Source of the DNA: AP-15 sp963736715
Lineage (GTDB): Bacteria > Pseudomonadota > Alphaproteobacteria > ATCC43930 > CGMCC-115725
Reading direction: 5' to 3'
DNA length: 64,000 nucleotides
Assembly (NCBI GenBank): GCA_963736715.1
Contig: CAVTQA010000046.1
Span: 62,001 to 126,000, forward strand
The notes below the pieces were generated by a model. That model did not search any database, was not told the DNA's origin, and saw only the letters and a list, made by a program, of their open reading frames with translations. This document shows, piece by piece, positions 25,154 through 34,366 of the stretch (its first letter is position 1; each line of letters begins with the position of its first letter). The position numbers and the translations under genes are program-made.

Positions 25154-26379
25154 CTAAGTGGTGGCGAGGCGCGCCTCGATCGCTCGGCTGCGCCGACGCG
25201 GCGGGCCGCCGAAGAGGATCTGCACGACGCCGGCGCTAAAGCCGATCAATACGCCGGTCTGCCAGGCTCGGTCGTAAGACCCTGTCATGTCGAAGATCAG
25301 GCCGCCGCCCCATGCCCCCAGAGACGACCCGACCTGATGCATCACAAAGGCGATCCCGAGGAGGGTCGCCATATAGCGGGTGCCGAACATCTCGGCGACG
25401 AGGCCGCTCACGAGCGGCGGCACACTGAGCCACAGCATTCCCATCGCCGCCGCAAAGAGGAGTGTGCTCGCCGGCGTCGGCGGCATCACGAAATAGGCCG
25501 TGAACACGAGCGCGCGCATGATGTAGAGGAGCCCGAGCAGGACATGCTTCGGATACCGCCCGCCGAGCCAACCGGCGAGTAGCGAACCGACGCAGTTCAT
25601 CCCGCCGATGACGGCAAGAGCCTCGGCGCTCAGCATCGGGTCCTGGCCACAGATCGCCAGATAAGTCGGCAGATGAGTAGTCAGGAACACGAGGTTCAGT
25701 CCGCAGACGAAATACGCTCCCGACATGACGAGAAACGGTCGGTGCCGTGCCGCCTGACCGATCATCTCCCGCATCGTGGTCCTCGGCGCGCCTAACCCCG
25801 GCAGCCCGCGAAAAATCCGGCGGGCAGCATCGTGACGGCGAGAAGCAGAAAAAACAGCACACCGATCTGCCAAGCTTGGTGTGCGAGCAGTGTTTGGGTC
25901 GTCAGCGGGATCAGCAACGTGCCGAGCGACCCGGCGGCGGAGACGATGCCGAGCACCTCGCTCCTGCGCTGTTGCGGGATCGCCCGCGCGGTGGCGGTCA
26001 ACGCCAAGGACGAGGCGGTGCACGACAGCGCCACGCCGATCAGAACGCCCGACGCGATCAGCGCTGGCGCGCCCCCGGCCGCAGCCATCACCGCAAGCCC
26101 GACCACATAGATCCCGGCGCCCGCCACCATTGTGGATCGCAGACCGAACCTATCGGCAATCGCGCCGACTGGAGCTTGCGACAATCCCCAGACGATGTTC
26201 TGGACCGCAACGGCCAACGTAAAATCGACTGTCGTCAGCGCGAGGTCGCGCGTTACCGGCGTCAGGAACAGGCCGAGGCTCTGGCGCATTCCCATCCCGA
26301 GACTGAGGAGCACGCCCGCTCCGACCAAAATCAGCCTTGTTTGGCCCATCTTCTCTGGTGTTCTCGATCTTGGCGCCAT
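25154..26379 (-). CDS. MFS transporter (frameshifted)
   Basis: Twelve-helix carrier split into two frames. Helices 1-6 (MGMRQSLGLFLTPVTRDL, QAPVGAIADRFGLRS) end in AGFFAGCRG followed by TAG. Helices 7-12 begin PRTTMREMIGQAARHRPF in the next frame. Adding one G to the GGGG run (25796-25799, CCCC on the plus strand) restores a continuous AGCRGLGAPRTTM. It resembles the broad monocarboxylate/oxalate-formate-type MFS group; substrate unknown. The start is ATG 26379 or 26349. Confidence 0.8.
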
Positions 26380-26680
26380 CGGATCATTTGCACCCCATCC
26401 TCGGGTATCAATAACTTCCTCCGCTGCGCTGATCTGCCCTGCTCGCCGAGAATAGCCGGCCGGCGCAAGACCCGACGGTTCCGCTCGATCGACCCGAAAT
26501 CGTTGAGTTAACTACGTTTAGCCACAAATTCGTTCTCCACTTCCGCGCTGGCTGGGGTTTAGAAGTATCCTGATAAGATACGACGACCCGTTGCGGCTCG
26601 CTGGGAGGCACATGTCTGGAACCAACAAGCGGTCGAGGCTAATCCGGACCCACGATCTGGTCCGACCCTGATGCGGCGGG
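26380..26680. other. Intergenic region, divergent promoters of MFS and sciP-like genes
   Basis: No gene seen. The stretch is less GC-rich around 26500-26600 and includes TTAACTACGTTTAG at 26512, and a small GTATC/GATAC hairpin near 26567-26583. It should hold promoters for both flanking genes, but I cannot place -35/-10 elements confidently. Confidence 0.4.
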
Positions 26681-26962
26681 TTGTGCGCCTGCGGCCGTAC
26701 AACCGGGCAGCCTCGATCAATGGCTGATCTGCCGCCGGCGAACACCAATAGATGGGTGGCTCGCCGCAAGGCTGCCGTCCTCGTAGCCCTGCGCAGTGGC
26801 GCGATCACCATGGAGGAAGCTTGCCGCCGGTACGCACTTTCGGAGGAAGAGCTGCTCACTTGGCAGCGCGCGTTCGAGGCCCATGGCCTCCCCGGACTAC
26901 GGGCCACTCGCCTTCAGGCTCGTCGCACCCGTCGATCAAGAGCCGCCGATCCGCAAGGATGA
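26681..26962 (+). CDS. sciP: DUF1153 protein, SciP-like CtrA modulator
   Basis: Small helix-turn-helix protein of the alphaproteobacterial DUF1153 family. In Caulobacter, SciP binds the master regulator CtrA and blocks its transcription activation in G1. Conserved motifs are ADLPPANTNRWVARRKAAVL, EEACRRYALSEEELLTWQR and HGLPGLRATRLQ. Usual length is about 90; here 93 from a GTG at 26681. The ordinary N-terminal strand (…GPDGxPLTLADLPP) is represented only by GQPRSMADLPP, and the start could instead be the ATG at 26720. A C-terminal basic extension is present. Confidence 0.8.
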   Translation: MCACGRTTGQPRSMADLPPANTNRWVARRKAAVLVALRSGAITMEEACRRYALSEEELLTWQRAFEAHGLPGLRATRLQARRTRRSRAADPQG

Positions 26963-27060
26963 CGGCGTTGCCCGCGTTCGTATTGACGCGTTTTGGACAG
27001 TCAAATTGCAATACTCGGGACCAATCTGGATCCGGGAAAGGCGGCGAGGAACATCGGGCT

Positions 27061-27510
27061 GTGATCCAAGGCGTGCACGCTACAATCTCCGAGCTGCACA
27101 AGCTTTGGGCGAGCCTTGAGAACGAGCGCCATCAGCTCGCCATCGTGATAGAGGAAGCGCGTAACGGCGGTGCCGATGTGACGCTGCTGCGCGATCGAGA
27201 AGCCCGCCTGTTGCTCGACATCAGTGCGGTCGTGGCCGAGATCCGCGAAGCGCCCGCGACTACGCTGCACGACCATCTCGCCTTGCTCGACGTCGCAATC
27301 GAGCATGAAATCGACCTTGCGGCTGACATTGCCTACTATGGTGCAAGAGATTTTCCCATGATCACGCGACTGCTGCGGGCCTTGGCGCGAACTGTGCCGG
27401 GCTTCGAATTCAACTCGCTGCGGCGCTCGATGTCCTTGCCCGGCCAATTCGAAGAACTGATGGAAGATGGTGTCGAGGCGGGCGGACCGGTTGGCTTTGG
27501 CCTCCGGTAA
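27061..27510 (+). CDS. Hypothetical helical protein
   Basis: 149 residues from GTG 27061 (GTG 27073 is also possible). Mostly helical with a leading segment rich in Leu, Glu and Ala (ELHKLWASLENERHQLAIVIEEAR), perhaps coiled-coil, and a conserved-looking LRRSMSLPGQFEELMEDG near the end. It follows the sciP-like gene by about 100 bases. I do not recognise a family. The opposite-strand frame over the same bases is judged a shadow. Confidence 0.55.
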   Translation: MIQGVHATISELHKLWASLENERHQLAIVIEEARNGGADVTLLRDREARLLLDISAVVAEIREAPATTLHDHLALLDVAIEHEIDLAADIAYYGARDFPMITRLLRALARTVPGFEFNSLRRSMSLPGQFEELMEDGVEAGGPVGFGLR

Positions 27511-27578
27511 TTGGCAGTGGTAACGCAGGTTGCTCAACAGCCCGGATCGAGGCGCGCTCTACCCCTGAAGCATTGTAG

Positions 27579-27640
27579 CCCCTCTCCTGCAGTGCAGTGC
27601 GGGAGAGGGGAGCGAGCACAGCGAGGCGGGTGAGGGTCGG
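27579..27640. repeat. REP-like palindromic element, copy 1
   Basis: CCCCTCTCC and GGAGAGGGG form a nine-base stem, followed by AGGCGGGTGAGGGTCGG. The same GAGAGGG…GGTGAGGG design recurs at 36200, 43661 and 60060. It sits between two genes, just after the GST stop. Confidence 0.7.
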
Positions 27641-28345
27641 TTATTCCGCGGCGGCTCTAACCGGCTCGATGAACTGTGCAATCCATTTGTCGCGGCGCTT
27701 CAGGTTTTCCCGATACATCGCCTCGAAATCCGCGGGCGGAAAGGAGTGCGTCGAAGCGCGATTGAGCAGCGCTTCGCACCATGCTTTGAGCCGCGGAAAT
27801 TTTTCGATCTGGCCGAGTCTCTTGACCCGGTCGAGAAAGACGTAGCGCTGCAGGAAGGGAGCGTAGGCCGCGTCCACCAGCGAATACTTGGCGCCATTGA
27901 AGAATGGGCCGCTGCCTTGCTTCTCCAGAGCCTTTTCGAGCCGCTCGAACGGCACCGGGATCTGCTCGGCTGCCTTGTTGTAATCGGCCTCAGTGTCGGC
28001 GTAGGCGGTCGCGGTCACCGTGCTGGCGAAAGTTGGCACATAATCGGTCCAGGCGCGGTTGATGGCGCGCTCGATCGCATCCTCGGGATGCAGGCGCGGC
28101 GAGATCGTCTCGTCGAGGTATTCGTTGATCGCGTTTGATTCGAACAGCGAGACCTTATCGTCGATGCGCAGCACCGGCACTTTCTTGTGCGGCGAGATTG
28201 CGAGGAACCAATCGGGCCGGTTGTCCGGTTCGATGTGGCGGAGCTCGAATTCGGTATTTTTTTCGCGCAGCACGATCGCCGAGCGCTGCACCCAAGGGCA
28301 GGTCTTGAAACTGACAAGCATGTATTTTGCCACGGCGATCTCCAA
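27641..28345 (-). CDS. Glutathione S-transferase family protein
   Basis: 234 residues. A thioredoxin-like N-terminal domain with FKTCPWVQRSAIVL (a cysteine in the omega/GST-N position), KKVPVLRIDD and LFESNAINEYLDE (the cis-Pro and glutathione-gamma-glutamate motifs) is followed by an all-helical C-terminal domain. It would act in glutathione conjugation or thiol transfer in the cytoplasm; substrate unknown. A glutathione synthetase lies elsewhere in the window. Confidence 0.88.
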   Translation of the reverse strand: MEIAVAKYMLVSFKTCPWVQRSAIVLREKNTEFELRHIEPDNRPDWFLAISPHKKVPVLRIDDKVSLFESNAINEYLDETISPRLHPEDAIERAINRAWTDYVPTFASTVTATAYADTEADYNKAAEQIPVPFERLEKALEKQGSGPFFNGAKYSLVDAAYAPFLQRYVFLDRVKRLGQIEKFPRLKAWCEALLNRASTHSFPPADFEAMYRENLKRRDKWIAQFIEPVRAAAE

Positions 28346-28392
28346 TTCATCGTTGAGAGGCTCGTATCATCGCACGCCCGGCGGGGGCCGTT

Positions 28393-28434
28393 TAAACATA
28401 AACATGACTCAGCTAAACATAAACATGATTCAGC
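28393..28434. repeat. Tandem duplication of a 21-bp unit
   Basis: Two adjacent 21-bp copies of TAAACATAAACATGA(C/T)TCAGC, one mismatch. AT-rich compared with surroundings. It lies between the GST and enoyl-CoA hydratase genes and contains an internal AAACAT repeat. Confidence 0.85.
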
Positions 28435-28479
28435 CGCGGCGCACGATCGCGACCACGCCGTCCAGCTTGCCCAACGCGC

Positions 28480-29262
28480 TCATCTCCCCTTGAAGACCGG
28501 CCGGCGCTTCTCGACGAAGGCTCGGCTCGCCTCCAGATGGTCCTCCGTCATCGCGGTGCGCGCCTGATGCACGGCCTCCATCTCGAGAACCGCGGCGAAC
28601 GGTTCGGCTTCCGCGGCAAATAGATTGCGTTTCATGTAGCCGTAGGCGACGCGGGGCCCATCGGCGATGCGCCGAGCGAGGGTCATCGTTTCGCGATGCA
28701 GCACGTCGTCTTCGACAACTCGGTTCACCAAGCCCATTGAGGCCGCGGCGGCGCTGTTGATGATCTCCCCGAGAAAATATAGTTCGCGCGCTTTCGCCGT
28801 GCCGACCAGGCGCGTCAGCGTCCACGACCCGCCAAAGTCGCCGGAATAGCCGACCCCGGCGAACCCGGTGCCGAAGCGGGCGGAACGGCCGGCAATGCGC
28901 AGGTCGCAGGCCATGGCCAGCCCCAGCCCGGCGCCGACCGCTGGGCCGTTGACCATAGCGATAACAACCTTCGGGATCGTCCGCAGCAGCAGCGGAAGCT
29001 GATGCATTCGCCGGAGCCCCTCGACACGCTCTTCAAAGCCCTGGCTAGCCCGCGTCTCCATCGTTTTCACGTCGCCCCCGGCGCAAAACCCGCGCCCAGC
29101 CCCGGTGATGACGATGGCCCCGACTTCGGCATCGCTGCCCAAGCGCTGCAGCGCCTCTCCGAGCGCCTGCAGCATCGCCGGCGAAAACGCGTTGAGCCGA
29201 TCGGGCCGATTGAGGGCCAAGCAAGCGATCCCGCCTTCGGTCGTTTCCAGCAGGTCGCTCAT
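28480..29262 (-). CDS. Enoyl-CoA hydratase/isomerase family protein
   Basis: Crotonase-fold protein of 260 residues. Oxyanion-hole segments GAGRGFCAGGD (residues 54-64) and NGPAVGAGLGLAMACDL are conserved. The usual first catalytic glutamate region reads GYSGDFGGSWTL, so one acid is Asp, which is seen in several non-hydratase crotonases. It probably works in fatty-acid or aromatic acyl-CoA turnover. No other beta-oxidation genes adjoin. Confidence 0.88.
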   Translation of the reverse strand: MSDLLETTEGGIACLALNRPDRLNAFSPAMLQALGEALQRLGSDAEVGAIVITGAGRGFCAGGDVKTMETRASQGFEERVEGLRRMHQLPLLLRTIPKVVIAMVNGPAVGAGLGLAMACDLRIAGRSARFGTGFAGVGYSGDFGGSWTLTRLVGTAKARELYFLGEIINSAAAASMGLVNRVVEDDVLHRETMTLARRIADGPRVAYGYMKRNLFAAEAEPFAAVLEMEAVHQARTAMTEDHLEASRAFVEKRRPVFKGR

Positions 29263-29286
29263 TTCAGGCCTCCAACGAATACGGCG

Positions 29287-29736
29287 TTACCACGGCGGCG
29301 GCTGATAATAAGGCGGCGGATAATAGTAGGGTGAGGACGCGGCCGCGGCGCCGGCTGCAGCGCCGACCGCCACACCCGCCGCGACGCCGGCGCCAACTCC
29401 GACGGCGGTGCCGCCGTAATAAGCACCCCCGCGATAAACCGTGGTAGGGCCGCGGTACCCAGTTCCGCCGTAATAGGCACCCCCAGGCGCGCGATATGCG
29501 GTCCCGCCATAGGGGCCGCGAGCGGCAGCGCCCCCATAGGGACCACGAACTGCGGCGCCGCCCGCGGGACCGCGATAAGCCGCGCTGCCTCCCGGCCCGC
29601 GAACCGCAGTGCCGCCCATCGGACCACGGTAGGCAGCGCCACCATAGGCGCCGTGAACCGCGCCCCAGCCGAACGCTTGCGGCGCCAGCGACGAAGCCAA
29701 CACCATGCTCAAACAAACGATCGCCAGCCGCTTCAT
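29287..29736 (-). CDS. Secreted Gly/Ala/Tyr-rich repeat protein
   Basis: 149 residues with a signal peptide (KRLAIVCLSMVLASSLAPQAFG). Roughly eight imperfect repeats of G-G-x-A-x-R-G-P-x-G follow (PYGGAAARG, PAGGAAVRG), then a hydrophobic Gly/Ala/Val stretch and a Tyr/Pro-rich end (YYYPPPYYQPPPW). Such low-complexity proteins occur in many soil alphaproteobacteria; function unknown, perhaps envelope surface. It is three bases downstream of the DUF2092 gene on the same strand, so the two are likely cotranscribed. Confidence 0.7.
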   Translation of the reverse strand: MKRLAIVCLSMVLASSLAPQAFGWGAVHGAYGGAAYRGPMGGTAVRGPGGSAAYRGPAGGAAVRGPYGGAAARGPYGGTAYRAPGGAYYGGTGYRGPTTVYRGGAYYGGTAVGVGAGVAAGVAVGAAAGAAAASSPYYYPPPYYQPPPW

Positions 29737-29739
29737 CGC

Positions 29740-30561
29740 TTACCTCCCTTGCCCCTTGGCCTTGCCCTTGACCGGCGGCGCCGTCGCCGCAACCGGCTTC
29801 AATTGCACCTCCGTCGCGTCCGCCGGCGGCTGAAAGGTGAAATCCGCGTCGGACGGATGGATATTGAAGTTCCAATCCGAGAACTCGGCGATGAAGTTTG
29901 GTTGGCCCGGCAATGTTCGGTAGGTCACGATCAGCCGGCGCGGCAGCGACTGATCGTTCTTCTCCACCCAGAGCTCGAGCTCGATGCCGGGCGGCTGGAA
30001 GAAGAACAGGTGAAGCCAAGGGACGCCGTCGATCGTCACGGTATTGACCACTGTGCCCTCGGTCACACCCGTCAGAAAGGCGTTGTCAGGATCCTCGGTC
30101 AGGAAATCGGCTAGCGGGAAATCGACGCCAAGGCGCCCCACCACCTCCGTCAGCATTCCCGCGATGGTGCCCTCCGGTACCGGAATGCTCGCGTATTTTT
30201 TCTCGGTGGCCGAGTACACGATGGCGGTCTTGCCGTCAAAAACGAGCTTGCTCGCCCCATCATCTCCGGTTCTATCGACAAGCAGCCGGTTCGGCCGGTG
30301 CGCCGTGACCTTGAGGGTATGAAAGATGTGGAGCGGGTGACCTTCTGCATCCGAGTATTCCCGGATTGTTCGAGCCTGAAACGAGAATTGCTCGGACCGC
30401 AGGGTCTGGCCCATGCGCATCAGGGCCGCGCTCGCTTCCTCACTGATAGCCGGCTTTTTTTGCTGAGTGGCGGCGTGCGATGTGGGCGCCGTTAACGGGA
30501 GAATGCCGATCAGGCCGCCGGCTAACAAGGCCTCCAGGACGACGACATATCTGAGCTTCAC
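29740..30561 (-). CDS. DUF2092 periplasmic protein
   Basis: 273 residues with an N-terminal signal (ALLAGGLIGILPLTAPTSHA). The body matches the DUF2092 pattern: SEEASAALMRMGQTLR, FDGKTAIVYSATEKKYASI, and FSDWNFN. Fold resembles outer-membrane lipoprotein carriers such as LolA/LolB, so lipid or hydrophobic ligand handling is a reasonable guess. The basic tail (KGKAKGQGR) is unusual. Transcribed with the repeat protein downstream, divergent from the OmpA-like gene. Confidence 0.75.
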   Translation of the reverse strand: MKLRYVVVLEALLAGGLIGILPLTAPTSHAATQQKKPAISEEASAALMRMGQTLRSEQFSFQARTIREYSDAEGHPLHIFHTLKVTAHRPNRLLVDRTGDDGASKLVFDGKTAIVYSATEKKYASIPVPEGTIAGMLTEVVGRLGVDFPLADFLTEDPDNAFLTGVTEGTVVNTVTIDGVPWLHLFFFQPPGIELELWVEKNDQSLPRRLIVTYRTLPGQPNFIAEFSDWNFNIHPSDADFTFQPPADATEVQLKPVAATAPPVKGKAKGQGR

Positions 30562-30739
30562 GAACTTTCCCCTACCTCGGTATCGTTGTGTTCACCATAA
30601 TCAGCACTCGGTAAACCGTCTACGCTCGGGAAGCGATTTACTTTGGTCCATATCTACGGGGGTGTCCTTGCGCGCAGCAATCGTCGCTGTTAGATAGAAT
30701 TGAGAGTACGGCATAGGACGCTCAGGTTTGGTGGGGGAA

Positions 30740-31813
30740 ATGCAGACACCGCGCATTACGCAGACACCGCGCATTGCAAGGTCGAGCGTAATCCTTCGGT
30801 CGGCAATTATGGGCGCATGCCTCGCATTGCTGGCGATGCTGCTCCCCGCTGATTCGCGGGCGCAGATTTACATCGGCGCGGAAGGCGGATGGACCGGTCT
30901 GCCGGATCGGACCGACGACATCCTCAACGTGACCTCGGTGAAGGCGCGCTTCGACGCCGGCTTCAACGCCGGCGTTCGCGGCGGCTACGAGTGGGGTCCC
31001 TGGCGCTTTGAAGAAGAATACAGCTATCGCCAGAACGGCGCCCGGGACCTCGTTGGCAACAACTTCACAATCAAAGGGGTCAGCGGCGACCGGCACACCA
31101 ATTCCATCATGACCAATGTGCTCTACGACTTCACTGTCGGCCACCCGATTACGCCGCATGTCGGGTTCGGCGTCGGGGCGGTGGACGTCTTCGATGGGCT
31201 GAAGGTTCCGGGCATCGGGCAGCTCTTCAACAACAGCAGCTGGCAATTCGGCTATCAGGGGATAGCCGGGATCCGGTACAATCTCAGCCCGACCTTCACC
31301 CTCGATCTCGACTACCGCTATTTCGCCATTACCCGGCCGACGTTCAGTATCCCGAAGACCAATCTGCGTTATCGCACCGCTTACGACACGAACAACTTTG
31401 TCGCCAGCCTGATTTATCGATTCGCGCCCCCACCGTCCCCGCCCCCGGTTCCGGTCGAAGCGCCGGCGCCAACCTCGCCGGCGCCGCAGGTATTCCTGGT
31501 GTTTTTCGACTGGGATCGCGCCGAAGTGACTCCCGCTGGGACGGAAGTCGTGCGGCTGGCGGCGAATGCCTACAAAGCCGGTGGTTCGGTACGCCTCCAG
31601 GTAACCGGGTACACCGATCTTTCGGGCTCCGCCGGCTACAACCAGCGGCTTTCGGAGAGACGCGCCAACAATGTCGCCAATGCTCTGGCGAATCTAGGCG
31701 TCGCGCGCAGCGACATGACGGTCACCGGCCGCGGCGAGAACGACCCGCGCGTGCCGACCCCGAAGGGCGTGCGCGAGCCGCAGAACCGGCGCGTCGAGAT
31801 CGGTTTTTCGTAA
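30740..31813 (+). CDS. OmpA-family outer membrane protein
   Basis: About 357 residues. After a signal peptide ending near DSRAQ, residues 45-225 form an eight-stranded beta-barrel with alternating aromatic strands (YIGAEGGWTG, FEEEYSYRQNG, TLDLDYRYFAI). A proline-rich linker (PPPSPPPVPVEAPAP) leads to an OmpA C-terminal peptidoglycan-binding domain (VFFDWDRAEVTPAG, GYTDLSGSAGYNQRLSERRA, RRVEIGFS). ATG 30740 directly follows GGTGGGGGA; a TTG at 30728 and ATG 30809 are alternatives. The first codons contain a CAGACACCGCGCATT direct duplication. Confidence 0.9.
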   Translation: MQTPRITQTPRIARSSVILRSAIMGACLALLAMLLPADSRAQIYIGAEGGWTGLPDRTDDILNVTSVKARFDAGFNAGVRGGYEWGPWRFEEEYSYRQNGARDLVGNNFTIKGVSGDRHTNSIMTNVLYDFTVGHPITPHVGFGVGAVDVFDGLKVPGIGQLFNNSSWQFGYQGIAGIRYNLSPTFTLDLDYRYFAITRPTFSIPKTNLRYRTAYDTNNFVASLIYRFAPPPSPPPVPVEAPAPTSPAPQVFLVFFDWDRAEVTPAGTEVVRLAANAYKAGGSVRLQVTGYTDLSGSAGYNQRLSERRANNVANALANLGVARSDMTVTGRGENDPRVPTPKGVREPQNRRVEIGFS

Positions 31814-31994
31814 GGACCGGTCGCGGCAGCGTCCGGCGGGGACGATTGCGATGGACACGACGCACAATTCCGGGCGTTAGCAGCAGGTCTGCCGCGAGTT
31901 TCGGTCGCATCGCTATCACCGTGGAATCACATACATAGCTGGAACTCTCGCAGATCCGGCGCCGTTTAGGCGTGTTCGGCCGGAAAGGTCCCTG

Positions 31995-33287
31995 ATGCTG
32001 CCAATATCCGCCGTCTTTCAGGTCGCCGATATGCTGGGCGATGCGTTTGCGCCGTTGCGCGAACCGCTGAGCGTCGATCAGCTGATCGCTCTGGCGCGCC
32101 GCCGCACCGGGCTGAGCGAATTTGGTGAAACGGCCTTCAGGGATCCGCTGCAGAAGCTTCTGCGCGCGTGTTACGAGGATGGAAATTTAAGCCTGGTCGG
32201 ACGGGTCGCGACCCGCTGGGACGTGGTGCGGTTCTTGTCGAACCTGCTTCGGCTCTTTGACGAAGAGCAGCAGGCGCCCGAAATTCTCGCTCGGCCGGTA
32301 GACCGGCCGATCTTCATCTCGGGGCTCCCCCGCTCGGGAACCACCTTTTTGCACAGCTTGTTGGTCGAGGATCCGGCCAATCTGGTGCCGCGAGTTTGGC
32401 AACTGATCCACCCCTATCCGCCGAGAAATTCCGAGTCCGGGCCCGACCGCCGGGTGCGGCGGGTCGCCCGCCAGCTGCGGCTCTTCGGCTTGCTGGCGCC
32501 GGATTTCCGCCGTATGCACCCGATTGGCGCCGGCTCACCCCAGGAATGCTCCGAGATCACCGCACATGTCTTCGCCAGCCTGCGCTTCGATACGACTTAC
32601 CGTATTCCGAGCTACCGGCGCTGGCTCGACGCAACCGGACATCTGGAAGCCTATCGCTTCCACAAGCGTTTTCTGCAGCACATGCAGCATCAAACGGCGG
32701 GTGGTGGGCGCTGGGTGCTCAAATGCCCAGACCATGTCTTCGCACTAGACGCGATAAGGGCGGTCTATCCGGACGCCCGTCTGGTTTTCGTGCACCGGGA
32801 CCCGCTCGCAGTCTTATTGTCGGTTGCGCGGCTGACCGAGACCCTGAGGCGGCCATTCACCCGCAGCATCGACAAGGCCGAAATCGGGCGTCAGGACAGT
32901 GACCGCTGGCTGGCGGCTACCGAACTGATGATTGCCGCGGCGCAAGAGAAGCGCTTCGCCGAGCCGATCTTTCATGTTCAATACCTGGATCTGGTCAAGG
33001 ACCCCGTTGGCACCGTGGCGGCACTATACAGCCACTTCGGCGACGCCTTGCACCCCGATGCCGCCGTCCGAATCGGCCGGCTGGTCGAGGCAAAGCCGAA
33101 CGGCGGCTACGGCGCACACGGATCTCGGCTCGAGGAGTACGGTCTCGACGCCGCGCTCGAGCGCGAGCGTTACGCGAGATACATGGCGCATTTCGGGATT
33201 CAGCCGGAACCGCGAAGGCGATCGGCGCAGTCAGCGAGGTGTTCGCCAATTCTCGCCTCCCCGCGATCTGCCAAGCCGGTCAAATGA
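31995..33287 (+). CDS. Sulfotransferase family protein
   Basis: 430 residues of the Sulfotransfer_3 type. The PAPS 5'-phosphosulfate loop is FISGLPRSGTTFLHSLL (about 108-124), and the 3'-phosphate site is RLVFVHRDPLAVLLSVARL. The enzyme would transfer sulfate from PAPS to an unknown alcohol or sugar acceptor. The last 30 residues are basic and Ser/Pro-rich and probably not part of the fold. A sulfatase gene lies 17 kb away with no obvious connection. Confidence 0.85.
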   Translation: MLPISAVFQVADMLGDAFAPLREPLSVDQLIALARRRTGLSEFGETAFRDPLQKLLRACYEDGNLSLVGRVATRWDVVRFLSNLLRLFDEEQQAPEILARPVDRPIFISGLPRSGTTFLHSLLVEDPANLVPRVWQLIHPYPPRNSESGPDRRVRRVARQLRLFGLLAPDFRRMHPIGAGSPQECSEITAHVFASLRFDTTYRIPSYRRWLDATGHLEAYRFHKRFLQHMQHQTAGGGRWVLKCPDHVFALDAIRAVYPDARLVFVHRDPLAVLLSVARLTETLRRPFTRSIDKAEIGRQDSDRWLAATELMIAAAQEKRFAEPIFHVQYLDLVKDPVGTVAALYSHFGDALHPDAAVRIGRLVEAKPNGGYGAHGSRLEEYGLDAALERERYARYMAHFGIQPEPRRRSAQSARCSPILASPRSAKPVK

Positions 33288-33363
33288 CCTGATACGCCAC
33301 CAGCGAACGCGCAGGCGTAGCGTCGGGCTCCCGAACGCCTTCTGCTAGAGACGGTTTGGTGGC

Positions 33364-34218
33364 TCAGCGCGCCATCAGGACGGGGAGCTGCGCTTCCATG
33401 ATGATGTGCCGGGTGCCGCCACCAAAGATCATTTGGCGGATGCGGCTCTGCGTGTAAGCGCCCTTCAGCAGGAGATCGGCACCAGCTGCCATCGCTTCCT
33501 TTAGAAATGATTCGCCCTGGGCTTTCTGTCGGCCATAGGCCGTCCGGACGCTGACGTCCATGCCGTGCCGTTCGAGCGTACGCGCCAGTTCTTCGCCCTC
33601 GGGGCCCGGCTCAGGCATATGTTGCGGACCGACCGTCACGACGACGACCTTGCGCGCCTGCTTCAGGAACGGCATCCCCATCGCCACGGTGACCGCGGTC
33701 TCGGTGCTGCCATTCCACGCGACCGCGACGACCTCGCCCAGGGTCGGCAGGCTGCGCTTTGGCACCATCAGCACCGGGCGGCCGCTCTCGAACAATGCAT
33801 CTTCGAGCGTGGCCTCGGCGATCGAGGCGAGCTTTTCGGGCTGCTCGACCACGATCAGGTCGAAGACCCGGCCGATCATCCCGACGACCGCGTTCTGCCG
33901 ACCGTCCTCCTCGCGCCAGGAGGCGCTCGGGCCATTGTGTCCCGCCGGCACCGGATCGAGCGGGACACCCTTTGCATTCATGAAGTCGCGAAACAGCCGG
34001 CGCGCCTGGTCGCGGCGCTCATGGCCCTCCCGCTCGAGGGTGCGATCGACCTCCGACGAGATCGAAAACCCCATCTCGCCGCCGAACACCACGGCGTATT
34101 CGGTCGTGAGGCTGTGCAACCCGACGAGGTGGCTATTGAAGCGTTGCGCCGCCATGAAAGCGGTGTCGAGAACCGGCCCCGCATTGCCGTCGCCGACTAC
34201 GGTTAGTAAGTTCTTCAT
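33364..34218 (-). CDS. Universal stress protein, tandem UspA
   Basis: 284 residues made of two Usp domains, starting at MKNLLTVVGDG (34218). An 80-residue longer frame upstream has no Usp character and is rejected. The second domain carries the ATP-binding pattern in a degenerate form (GAYTQSRIRQMIFGGGTRHII; consensus G-2x-G-9x-G-S/T). The LLKGAYTQSRIR end is common in rhizobial tandem Usps. Probably a cytoplasmic stress factor. Confidence 0.88.
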   Translation of the reverse strand: MKNLLTVVGDGNAGPVLDTAFMAAQRFNSHLVGLHSLTTEYAVVFGGEMGFSISSEVDRTLEREGHERRDQARRLFRDFMNAKGVPLDPVPAGHNGPSASWREEDGRQNAVVGMIGRVFDLIVVEQPEKLASIAEATLEDALFESGRPVLMVPKRSLPTLGEVVAVAWNGSTETAVTVAMGMPFLKQARKVVVVTVGPQHMPEPGPEGEELARTLERHGMDVSVRTAYGRQKAQGESFLKEAMAAGADLLLKGAYTQSRIRQMIFGGGTRHIIMEAQLPVLMAR

Positions 34219-34366
34219 CGCGCGCTCCACTGCCCTCGCCCGCCCCGATCGGAGCGGGGTCTTTAGTGAACGATACACGATTGTGTCATGCATTGCGAGA
34301 GCAGCCGGGTGACCGTCGTCGTGCATCCGTCTAGACTTGCGGGCGCGGCAATGGGAGTTGGCGGGA

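Noticed and set aside
26512..26525. CtrA box before the sciP-like gene
   Set aside because: TTAACTACGTTTAG has six instead of seven spacer bases and an imperfect second half.
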